Assembly: GCA_017745295.1 (NCBI GenBank)
Contig: JAGHZR010000003.1
Span: forward strand, 124,001-188,000
DNA: 64,000 bases
DNA from: Novosphingobium sp.
GTDB taxonomy: Bacteria > Pseudomonadota > Alphaproteobacteria > Sphingomonadales > Sphingomonadaceae
Reading direction: 5' to 3'
In this document: positions 42,383 through 50,028 of the stretch, piece by piece
How positions within the stretch are numbered: position 1 is the stretch's first letter
Layout of the letters: each line of letters opens with the position of its first letter
Made by a program: the position numbers and the translations under genes
The notes under the pieces: generated by a model
Told to the model about the DNA's origin: nothing
The model's input: the letters and a program-made list of their open reading frames with translations, nothing else
Databases searched by the model: none

Positions 42383-44782
42383 TCAGGGCGCGGGGTCGGA
42401 AGCTTCCGGCGGTGTAAAGGACAAGTGCTCGCCCGGCGCGAGTTCGAGGCGCTGCGCGGCGGTGCCAATGTCGATCCCGGCCTTGGCAAAGCGCCTGAGC
42501 AGTTCGATGAAGATCCGGCTGCGGGTGCGGTAGACCTCACGCGGGGAGCCGACATGGGCGAAGCAGTTGAAGAAGACCCGCCCGTCGGTGATGGAGTCGA
42601 TGTAGGCGACAGGCGCGGGGGCCTCGATCACCGCGCTCTCCCCGGCAAATGTGCCCTGCACGATGCCCAGCACGGTGTCGATATCGGTGCCCAGCGTGAC
42701 CGAGAACTGGATCTGGATGCGGCCGAGCGGGCTGGAAAGGGTCTTGTTCAGCACCGACTTGGTGATGAGTTCCGAATTGGGAACGATCAGCGTCGAGTGG
42801 TCGGCCAGGGTGATTTCGGTGGAGCGCACGCTGATGCGCTTCACGTCGCCTTCGTCGGTGCCGACGCGGACCCAGTCGCCGATCTTGATCGGTCGCTCGG
42901 CCAGCAGGATGAGGCCCGAGACGAAGTTCTGGGTGATCGCCTGAAGGCCGAAGCCGATGCCGACCGAAAGGGCGGACAGCAGCAGGGCGATGCGCTCCAC
43001 GCCGATGCCCAGCGAGGCCAGCGCCCAGATGATCGCCAGCGCAATGCCGACGTAGCGCGCCACCAGACTGGCCGAGTTCTGCGCCGATCCGTCGAGGTCG
43101 GTGGCGGGCAGGTAGCGCTTCTCCAGCCAGCTCATGAACGCGCGGACGAGAGCGAGGCCGATCGTCAGCACGACGATGGCCCGCAGGATCGCGCCTGGCG
43201 AAATCGCCACGCCGCCGATGTCGATGCCCTGCGCCGCCGTGGCGACACGGCCGAAGACGCTGCCGATACCCTCGCCGCCGCCGAAGGGCTGCATCATCAG
43301 GGCGAGCGCCAGCAGCACCAGCGTGAGCCGCAGCACACCCGAGGCGAGTACGCCGAACTGGTCGACCAGACTGCCGCGTAGGCCGACGCTGCGTACCAGC
43401 GCAACGCCGAGCCGGCTGTCGCGGTTGAACAGCAGGGTGGCGGCATCGTCGGCCGTGCCCAGCAGCAGATAGAGCGCGCCGCCGACCATGCCGAGCCAGA
43501 TGACGATGCGCGCGGTGAACAGGCTGAGACTGACGTAGCCCAGCGCAAGGGCGAGCAGGGCGAGGATCACCAGCGCCCATGTCACCAGCGTCACCATCGC
43601 CAGGCCCGCGCCGGTCGGCTGGTCGCCCTGCTCCTCGCGGGCGGCGCGCGCCGCGCGCATCCGGCCCAGCACCAGCAGGAAGGCGCCGATCCACAGCAGA
43701 TGGAGCAGGGCTTCCACCATCTGCCAGGCGCCGATCGTGGCGCGGCTGACATCGACGGACTTGTTGAAGGATTCGACCAGAATGCTCGCGAAAGCGATTC
43801 CCGCCAGGATCCAGGTCAGCGGGCGGATCTTCGCGGCGGTCTCGTCACCGATCGGGACGATGCGCCAGGACGCCTGCCCGCGCATCAGCAGCGCGCCGGT
43901 GAGCGAGGCGGTGAAGGCGGCAAAGCCCGTCGCCGCCACGAAGCCGCCGGTCAGGTCGTTCCATCGTTCCGGAAAAAGGCCCGCCCAGCGGAACCCCTGC
44001 ACGAGCGCCGTGGCGGCGAGCAGCGGTGCGATCGTGCCGACGACGATCCGCCAGAGCGCGAAGACCGAGCGGCGGATGCGGTGGCCCGGCGCACTGCCGA
44101 TCAGGTGCCGCTGCCCGAGCCTCCGCGCGGCCAGGCGCAGCGGGAACAGCAGCAGGAAAGCGAGCACCATGCCGAGCAGTGCCTGCCAGGGCAGGCCGCC
44201 GTGCCCGTGCCGGGCGATCTGGTCGGCGCCCTGCGACAGGAACCGGTCCACCTTGCGCAAATCGCGGGGGAAGGCGGCCAGCAGGTCGCTCCAGAAAGTC
44301 GGGGCGAGGGGGGAAGCGATGCGGGTGGTCAGCGTCTCGTTGAGCTGCTCCGCCTGGCTGCGATCCATTTCATCGATAAGCTGCTGCGCTTCGACGTCGG
44401 CGAGGCGGCCGCGCTTGATCGCGGCATCGACTATCGCTCGCTCACTGGCGAGGCGCTTGCGCTGCTGCTGGATTTCGGGCGCTTCGGTGACGCCTTCGGC
44501 GACCGGGCCGAGGCCGGCGATGCGCGCATCGACGAGTGCCAACTGTTCGTCGAGCTGGCTTGCCGAAGACTTCGCCGCCTGTTGGGCCGCGACAGCCCTG
44601 GCCCGGAGGTCCGACCTTTCATCGGACGAAAGCCGGGTGTCGAGACCCCGATTGATCGTGAGCAGTTCCGTTTCTGCTCGCACGATCTGGATTGCCGGAT
44701 CGACGGGCGGCGCGACTTGCGCCGCGGCAGGCAGGCTCGCTGCGGCGACAAGGAGGAGAATCGCACGGAAAAGGAAGCGCAT
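42383..44782 (-). CDS. DUF3772/MscS-type mechanosensitive channel
   Basis: 799 residues from ATG 44782, after which a signal peptide is clear (RFLFRAILLLVAAASLPAAAQ). A soluble helical periplasmic domain (about 25-190, DUF3772-like) precedes about 11 membrane segments and the MscS core: LSALSVGIGFGLQAITQNFVSGLILLAERPIKIGDWV is the pore helix and the start of the beta domain. Such channels release solutes during osmotic downshift. The frame is open upstream of 44782, but the N-terminus there lacks a signal. The small zipper-like gene follows 52 nt downstream. Confidence 0.9.
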   Translation of the reverse strand: MRFLFRAILLLVAAASLPAAAQVAPPVDPAIQIVRAETELLTINRGLDTRLSSDERSDLRARAVAAQQAAKSSASQLDEQLALVDARIAGLGPVAEGVTEAPEIQQQRKRLASERAIVDAAIKRGRLADVEAQQLIDEMDRSQAEQLNETLTTRIASPLAPTFWSDLLAAFPRDLRKVDRFLSQGADQIARHGHGGLPWQALLGMVLAFLLLFPLRLAARRLGQRHLIGSAPGHRIRRSVFALWRIVVGTIAPLLAATALVQGFRWAGLFPERWNDLTGGFVAATGFAAFTASLTGALLMRGQASWRIVPIGDETAAKIRPLTWILAGIAFASILVESFNKSVDVSRATIGAWQMVEALLHLLWIGAFLLVLGRMRAARAAREEQGDQPTGAGLAMVTLVTWALVILALLALALGYVSLSLFTARIVIWLGMVGGALYLLLGTADDAATLLFNRDSRLGVALVRSVGLRGSLVDQFGVLASGVLRLTLVLLALALMMQPFGGGEGIGSVFGRVATAAQGIDIGGVAISPGAILRAIVVLTIGLALVRAFMSWLEKRYLPATDLDGSAQNSASLVARYVGIALAIIWALASLGIGVERIALLLSALSVGIGFGLQAITQNFVSGLILLAERPIKIGDWVRVGTDEGDVKRISVRSTEITLADHSTLIVPNSELITKSVLNKTLSSPLGRIQIQFSVTLGTDIDTVLGIVQGTFAGESAVIEAPAPVAYIDSITDGRVFFNCFAHVGSPREVYRTRSRIFIELLRRFAKAGIDIGTAAQRLELAPGEHLSFTPPEASDPAP

Positions 44783-44920
44783 CTGCAAGGTATCTCTAAG
44801 GCGAACAGCGAAACCTGCGCCAAAGCATGGGTGCATGGCAAACACCAGACTCACGCCTCGCGCAGGCCCCGCAATACGACTTGATGGCGTTGGGGTACGA
44901 CGAGAAACCCGTGGCGGGGC

Positions 44921-45313
44921 TTATTCGAAGCCCCAGTCGTCGAGCGCCACTCCTGGGGTGCCGGGTTTCGCGGCCGCTGCGGCGCTGCCCTTGGCCGCCA
45001 CGCGCAGGACCGCATCCTCGTCCGGATGGGTGAAGGACATCAGGCAGGTGCCGTCCGCGCAGCGGTCGAGTTCGGGAAGCGCCTTGCAGGTCTGGGCTCC
45101 GGCGCTTTCCGCGCAGTCCTCGCTGCCTTCCGCCTGCCAGCCCGCGGCGAGCACCTGCTTGCGGAACTGGGCATAGGCCATACCCTTGCGGGCCTTGGCC
45201 TCGAACCCGCGAGCTGGAGAGCCGTGCGCGGGTTCGCGATCCTGTGCGGCGGCGGGCACGCCGCTCGTCATGACGAGCAGCCCGGCGAGAGCGAGTAAAG
45301 GTCTTGCGCGCAT
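44921..45313 (-). CDS. Small exported protein, unknown function
   Basis: 130 residues from ATG 45313, with AGGAG 6-7 nt upstream. A signal peptide (RARPLLALAGLLVMTSGVPAAAQ) is followed by an alpha/beta-looking segment KGMAYAQFRKQVLAAGWQAEGSEDCAESAGAQTCKALPELDRCADGTCLMSF with four cysteines, suggesting disulfides in the periplasm. No family is recognised with confidence. Confidence 0.8.
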   Translation of the reverse strand: MRARPLLALAGLLVMTSGVPAAAQDREPAHGSPARGFEAKARKGMAYAQFRKQVLAAGWQAEGSEDCAESAGAQTCKALPELDRCADGTCLMSFTHPDEDAVLRVAAKGSAAAAAKPGTPGVALDDWGFE

Positions 45314-45404
45314 CGATAACTCCTGGCTGTCGCAGAGAACTGTCCCCGCTTGGCACAAAGGAGCCGGTTTTCAAAGTACTGGCAAGTGATCCGCGATGCT
45401 GGGG

Positions 45405-45566
45405 TCAGAAGTCCGGATCGAGGGGCGCCACGGCGCGAAGTTCGAAAGGCCGGCGGCTGGCGGATATCTTGTCTTTTTCGGTATTCGGTTTCTTGGCGAC
45501 CTGTTCGGTCGATTGCACGGCATCGGAAGGTCCGTTGTCCCGCGCGGTCTGCTTGTCTGGATTCAT
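45405..45566 (-). CDS. Small hydrophilic ORF, doubtful
   Basis: A 53-residue open frame beginning MNPDKQTARDNGPSDAV, lysine- and acid-rich, with no signal or membrane segment and only a weak ribosome binding site. It is the first frame downstream of the TonB receptor terminator hairpin. It may be a short hydrophilic protein or not translated at all. Confidence 0.35.
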   Translation of the reverse strand: MNPDKQTARDNGPSDAVQSTEQVAKKPNTEKDKISASRRPFELRAVAPLDPDF

Positions 45567-45587
45567 GATATCTTTGGAAGGCGTTTT

Positions 45588-45623
45588 CCCGTGCCGGAAC
45601 GCGCGGGGGCGTTCCGGCACGGG
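45588..45623 (-). terminator. Strong hairpin after the third TonB receptor gene
   Basis: A perfect 15-bp stem, 45588-45602 with 45609-45623, loop 6 nt, lies 8 nt past the receptor stop. On the minus strand it is followed by AAAACGCC and so lacks a U-tract, but its strength and position suggest a transcript end or mRNA 3' protection. Confidence 0.55.
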
Positions 45624-45630
45624 ATCACGA

Positions 45631-48600
45631 TCAGAAGTTGACGGTCGCGCCGACCGCGATCTGGCGGCCGAGCGAGTCGTAGCGGGCCGAGAGCGTATTG
45701 CTGCGCGACAGGCCGTAGCCGTACGAGTTCGGCAGCAGCGGCGGGCGGCGGTCGAGGATGTTGTTCGCGGAAATGCGGAACGAATAGGCCGCATCGACGC
45801 GGAACGTCAGCGCGAGGTCGAAGTAGTTCTGCGCGCCGAGGCGGTAGAACGTCTCGCGCTCGCTACCCGGCTTCCAGCCAAGTGCCGGATCGCCCGAGTT
45901 GCTCACGTTGGTCAGCGAGCCGACATAGCGCCAGTTGAGCGAGGCGTTGAAGAAACGATCCTCGGTCGTGTAGGTGGCGCGCAGGCTGTGGGTCCACTTG
46001 GGGATCAGCTGGCCGCAGGGACCGCCGTAGTATCCGGCGCAGTTGTACTTCGCCAGGATCGGCGAATCCTGCCCGCCGGCCAGCGTCGTCAGCGAGCCTG
46101 CGAAGTCCAGCGCGAGGGTGCCGTACTTGCCGAGACCGGTCGAGTACTGGCCCTGGAAGTCCCAGCCGTGCGACTTGCTCTTGTAGTAGTTGGTCGTGCC
46201 GCCGCGGATGAAGCCGCTGGTCGGGTTGGTGCTGGGGTTGCTGGACAGCGTGCCGTCGGCATTGCGGACGAACGCCGAGCAGAAGAACTCGCTGCCGGTC
46301 TGCAGGCAGCCGTTCGAGAAGTAGTCGTAGTCATTGTAGCCGATCGAATCGTTGAGATCGATCATGAAGCGGTCGGCCGAGATGACGAGGCCGGGCAGGA
46401 ACGACGGCTTCAGCACGACGCCGAAGGTCTTGGTATAGGCGGTTTCCGGGTTGACCGTATAGCCGCCGCGGCGAACCGTGCAGCCCACGTCGGTCGGGCA
46501 GACCAGGGTCGGGCTGCCATAGAGGCTGTCCGCCAGGCCGGTCGCGGCGCAGACTTCACGCGATGCGGTGGGCGCGCCGTAGACGGGAACCTGCTGGCCG
46601 TTGGCGCCGGTCGTGTAGGTGACCGTCGGGGCGCAGATATCGTTGTAGGCCACGTTGATGCGGTCGTAGCTGATGTTGGAGCCCTGGTAGGCCTCCACCA
46701 CCGTCGGCGCGCGCTGGGCCTTGTTGATCGAGCCGCGGAAGGTGATGTCCGAAATCGGCGACCAGATCGCCTCGGCCTTCCAGGTCGAGAAGGTGTCGGG
46801 GTTGGAACTGTACTTCGACAGGCGGTACGCGCCGTTGAACTGGAGCAGATCGGCGAAAGGCTTGTGCTCGACGATCGGAACCTGAACTTCGACGTTGCCT
46901 TCCCAGACATGCTGCGAAAGGTCGCTGTTCGATCCGCCCATGTACTTGCGCCAGACGTCGTCGGCATAGCTCTTCAGCTTGTCCTGACGGAATTCCGCGC
47001 CAAGGGCGATGGCCACGCCCTGTTCGGCCCAGGGCGACTGGATGCCGTAAGTGCCGAGATCGCCCTGTACGGTGGCAACCGCGTCATAGAGCGTGTTGAT
47101 CGTGGTGCTGGTGCCGAACCCGCCCGTGGTCAGATAGTCGAACAGGGCCTGGTTGTTGGTGGTCGAATTCGCGCTGAACGCGTCGAAGGGAAGGCAACCG
47201 TCCGCCGTGCCCGAAGCGCACTGGAGCTGGCCGTTGACGCTGACGACATTGAGCGCATTGTTGACGCGGCCGAAGTCGGGTCGGCCCCAGGTCATGTCCA
47301 TGCGGTTGCGGGCATAGACGCCGCCGACGTCGTAGCTCCAGCCCTGCGCAAACTGGCCGCGCACGCCTGCGGTCGCACGCAGGCCCTTGTTGAGGTAGAC
47401 GTCCTCGATCTGGTTGGCGTTGTTGAAGCGATAGCGCAGTTCGATCGGCACCAGGGCATTGGTGCCCGCCTCGCTGCCGCAGATCGCCTGTGCCTGAGAG
47501 GCCGACATCAGCGGATTGTTGCAATTGACGGTGTAGGGCGTGTTCCCATCACCGTAGGACGTCGAGCTGAGCACCCGTGCCGGATAGGGGTTCGCCGAGC
47601 GGTCGCGGAACCACATGGCGCTGCCGTAGAGTTCGGCAGCGTCGGAGAGTTCGAACGAGGTGAAGCCGCCCGCGTTCCAGCGCTTGTCCTCGCGCTGGAA
47701 GGAATAGCCGTCATAGGGGTTGGCGGCGAGGGCGTCGCCGTAGGGAACGAGCGAGCGCGAGCCGTCGGGGTTGTTGACGTACTGGTTGCCGTTGGCCGCG
47801 CCGAAGCGGGGGGAGATGTAACCGTTCGGCGTGTAGGTCGAGGTGGTGCAGGTGAGCGGGCCGTCCTTGACGGTTTCGGTCAGCTGGCAACCCGCCGTCT
47901 CGCGCGCCGAGAACGGCACCAGCGCCGCTTCGCGATAGTTGACATAGCCGCTGATGTGGAAGCGGCCGTCGAACAGCTTCTTGCCGAAGGTCAGCGAGAT
48001 GTCGCTGCGCCCGCCGTCGATGGCGGTGCCGCGCGCGGGCTGGTCGAAGCCGTACTGGCTGGCGACGTCCGAGATCAGGGTGCGCTTGTTCTTGTGAAGG
48101 TAGAAGTTGTAGTTACCGTTGAGCTGGATGCCTTCGAAGTCGTCATCCATGATGAAGTTGACGACGCCCGCGACCGCGTCCGAGCCGTAGACCGCCGAGG
48201 CACCGCCGGTCAGCACGTCGACGCGCTTGATCAGCGAGGTCGGGATCATGTTGGCATCGATGCCGTTCATGGTGCCGACGCGCTTGCCGTCGACCAGGAC
48301 CAGGGTGCGTTCGAAGCCTAGGTTGCGCAGCTTGATGCGCTGGCGGCCGTCGGAGTCCGAATAGTTCTGCTGGCTGTCCGGCGAGATCTGGGGAATGCGG
48401 TTCAGCACTTCCTCGATGTTGACCGCCGCCTGGGCGCGGATCGCATCGTTGGTGACGGACGTGATCGGGGCGGCGGCCGTCGAGTTCGGACGGTTGATGC
48501 GCGAACCCGTCACGACGATCGAGCCGGAGGAACCGGCACCCGCTTCGGCATCGGCCGGCGCATTGTCCTGCGCCAGCGCCGGCGTGGCGAGGCCGGTAAT

Positions 48601-48639
48601 GCAGGTCGTGGCCAACAGAATTCTGGTAATCTTCCTCAT
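45631..48639 (-). CDS. TonB-dependent receptor of the N-glycan region
   Basis: 1002 residues with AAGGG 9 nt before ATG 48639. The signal peptide (MRKITRILLATTCITGLATPALAQ) precedes a TonB box (GSIVVTGSRINRP), a plug domain (VNIEEVLNRIPQISPDSQQ; VDVLTGGASAVYGSDAVAGVVNFIMDDDFEG) and a barrel with many cysteine pairs, ending in an aromatic residue (AVGATVNF). Its neighbours are a glycosylasparaginase and a GH92 mannosidase, so a glycopeptide or N-glycan oligosaccharide is the likely ligand. The 134-nt upstream gap carries a perfect 7-bp hairpin at 48728-48745. Confidence 0.92.
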   Translation of the reverse strand: MRKITRILLATTCITGLATPALAQDNAPADAEAGAGSSGSIVVTGSRINRPNSTAAAPITSVTNDAIRAQAAVNIEEVLNRIPQISPDSQQNYSDSDGRQRIKLRNLGFERTLVLVDGKRVGTMNGIDANMIPTSLIKRVDVLTGGASAVYGSDAVAGVVNFIMDDDFEGIQLNGNYNFYLHKNKRTLISDVASQYGFDQPARGTAIDGGRSDISLTFGKKLFDGRFHISGYVNYREAALVPFSARETAGCQLTETVKDGPLTCTTSTYTPNGYISPRFGAANGNQYVNNPDGSRSLVPYGDALAANPYDGYSFQREDKRWNAGGFTSFELSDAAELYGSAMWFRDRSANPYPARVLSSTSYGDGNTPYTVNCNNPLMSASQAQAICGSEAGTNALVPIELRYRFNNANQIEDVYLNKGLRATAGVRGQFAQGWSYDVGGVYARNRMDMTWGRPDFGRVNNALNVVSVNGQLQCASGTADGCLPFDAFSANSTTNNQALFDYLTTGGFGTSTTINTLYDAVATVQGDLGTYGIQSPWAEQGVAIALGAEFRQDKLKSYADDVWRKYMGGSNSDLSQHVWEGNVEVQVPIVEHKPFADLLQFNGAYRLSKYSSNPDTFSTWKAEAIWSPISDITFRGSINKAQRAPTVVEAYQGSNISYDRINVAYNDICAPTVTYTTGANGQQVPVYGAPTASREVCAATGLADSLYGSPTLVCPTDVGCTVRRGGYTVNPETAYTKTFGVVLKPSFLPGLVISADRFMIDLNDSIGYNDYDYFSNGCLQTGSEFFCSAFVRNADGTLSSNPSTNPTSGFIRGGTTNYYKSKSHGWDFQGQYSTGLGKYGTLALDFAGSLTTLAGGQDSPILAKYNCAGYYGGPCGQLIPKWTHSLRATYTTEDRFFNASLNWRYVGSLTNVSNSGDPALGWKPGSERETFYRLGAQNYFDLALTFRVDAAYSFRISANNILDRRPPLLPNSYGYGLSRSNTLSARYDSLGRQIAVGATVNF

Positions 48640-48773
48640 GCGATAGCCCTTTTCTTCCCTGATATGTTGTGGGCCCGAAGCGTTTTCGGCCCGAATTTAG
48701 CCCGAGTTTTAGGTTGTCTTGATCCGTTGCCGGTCGTTACCGGCATGTCCTCTTGCGTCGCTTGCAGGCGCGC

Positions 48774-49775
48774 TCAGGTGCGGCGGAGACTTTGCGACGG
48801 GTGGACGGTGGTGCGTCCGCTCGCGTCGGTCACCGCGTAAGTGAAACCGGGCTGGATCGCGAAGGCGCCGACCTCGCCGCCCTTGTCGATCGCCAGGAAG
48901 GCGACCTGGGCGTCCTTCACGGCATCCCCGCGCAGCTTGACGATGTGCTCCACCGCTTCGCGGCAGGCCGCCATGGCCGACATGCCCATGCGCATCGAAC
49001 CGACGACGCGTGCCGCCCCGGCAATGCGGGTCACTTCCTCGCCGACGCCGGTGGCGGTGGCGGCGCCGACGCCGGGTTCAACCAGCAACCCGCAGCCCGA
49101 CTGGGGGGAGTCTCCCACCCGTCCGCGCAGCTTGAAGGCCATGCCCGAAGTGGTGCAGGCCCCGGCAAGACGGCCGTCCGGGCTGCGTGCGAGAATGCCG
49201 ATCGTATCGTGATCCAGGGCCGAGCCGCGCTGGTTCTCGATATTGGCGATCGGCTTGTATTCGGCGGTCTTGAGCCATTCCTGCCAGGCCGCTTCCGCTT
49301 CGGGCGTCAGCAGGTTCTGCGATGCGAAGCCCTGTTCGCGGGCGAACTGCGCGGCGCCTTCGCCGACCAGCATCGTGTGCGGGGTGCGCTCCATGACGCG
49401 GCGGGCGACCGAGATCGCATGGACATAGCCTTCGAGCGCGGCGACGGCGCCGGCATGGCCGCGATCGTCCATGATGATGGCGTCCAGCGTGACATGGCCG
49501 TCCCGGTCGGGATAGCCGCCCATGCCCACGGAATGATTGGAAAGGTCCGCTTCCGGGACCTGGGCACCGGCCTCGACGGCGTCGATCAGCGTGCCGCCGG
49601 CTTTCCAGCGGCTATAGGCGGCGGCGTTGGCGGCGGCGCCGAAGTCCCAGGTGGAGACCACGAGTGCTGTCTTGCCCGCATTCTTCGCAGGCGTCGCAGC
49701 GCGTGCCGTTCCGGCGACGGCCGCTCCGGCCAAGGCAAGCCCCAAGGTATCGCGACGCGAAATTCCCATGCCCAT
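48774..49775 (-). CDS. Exported glycosylasparaginase (N4-(beta-N-acetylglucosaminyl)-L-asparaginase)
   Basis: 333 residues from ATG 49775, with a Tat-type signal (ISRRDTLGLALAGAAVAGTARA). It matches the Ntn-hydrolase aspartylglucosaminidase: TWDFGAAANAA near the start, and the self-cleavage and nucleophile site ALDHDTIGILA (Thr about 191). Downstream, VVGSMRMGMSAMAACREAVEHI lies in the beta chain. The enzyme cleaves the GlcNAc-Asn bond that joins an N-glycan to protein. It is followed on the same strand by the TonB receptor and preceded by GH92, so it fits glycoprotein use. Confidence 0.9.
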   Translation of the reverse strand: MGMGISRRDTLGLALAGAAVAGTARAATPAKNAGKTALVVSTWDFGAAANAAAYSRWKAGGTLIDAVEAGAQVPEADLSNHSVGMGGYPDRDGHVTLDAIIMDDRGHAGAVAALEGYVHAISVARRVMERTPHTMLVGEGAAQFAREQGFASQNLLTPEAEAAWQEWLKTAEYKPIANIENQRGSALDHDTIGILARSPDGRLAGACTTSGMAFKLRGRVGDSPQSGCGLLVEPGVGAATATGVGEEVTRIAGAARVVGSMRMGMSAMAACREAVEHIVKLRGDAVKDAQVAFLAIDKGGEVGAFAIQPGFTYAVTDASGRTTVHPSQSLRRT

Positions 49776-49859
49776 TCGTCCCAAGCCAATGCGACCGCTT
49801 CGATGTTCGGCGGCTGAAAGCGGCACGCCCTTCCCGAAGCTTGCCCTGAAACAAAGCTG

Positions 49860-49950
49860 TCATAGGTATTAAATAAATTCAATTCCAAAAATCAAATTGG
49901 CATTACATTTTTGCGATTGACCCTGAAATATGTCGCAAATTGGTCTCACG
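49860..49950 (-). promoter_or_regulatory. AT-rich promoter region of the glycosylasparaginase gene
   Basis: The 192 nt between the GH92 terminator and this gene contain an AT-rich block with a minus-strand TTGATT, a 17-nt spacer and TTAATA. Two direct repeats CAAATTGG occur at 49893-49900 and 49936-49943. The promoter call is by eye only. Confidence 0.35.
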
Positions 49951-49967
49951 CAGAGTGCGAGATCAGC

Positions 49968-50003
49968 AAAAAACCCGCCGGAAGAGGCGTCTCTCCCGGC
50001 GGG
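49968..50003 (-). terminator. Rho-independent terminator of the GH92 gene
   Basis: On the minus strand, stem CCCGCCGG/CCGGCGGG (49996-50003 with 49974-49981) is followed directly by six T residues (plus-strand A 49968-49973). It begins 26 nt after the GH92 stop, separating it from the glycosylasparaginase gene. Confidence 0.92.
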
Positions 50004-50028
50004 CTTCGCAGCTTGGTCGTGTTTTGGT

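Noticed and set aside
45304..48321. 1005-codon + strand frame opposite the third TonB receptor
   Set aside because: Shadow of high-GC codon use; the minus strand has signal, TonB box, plug and barrel.
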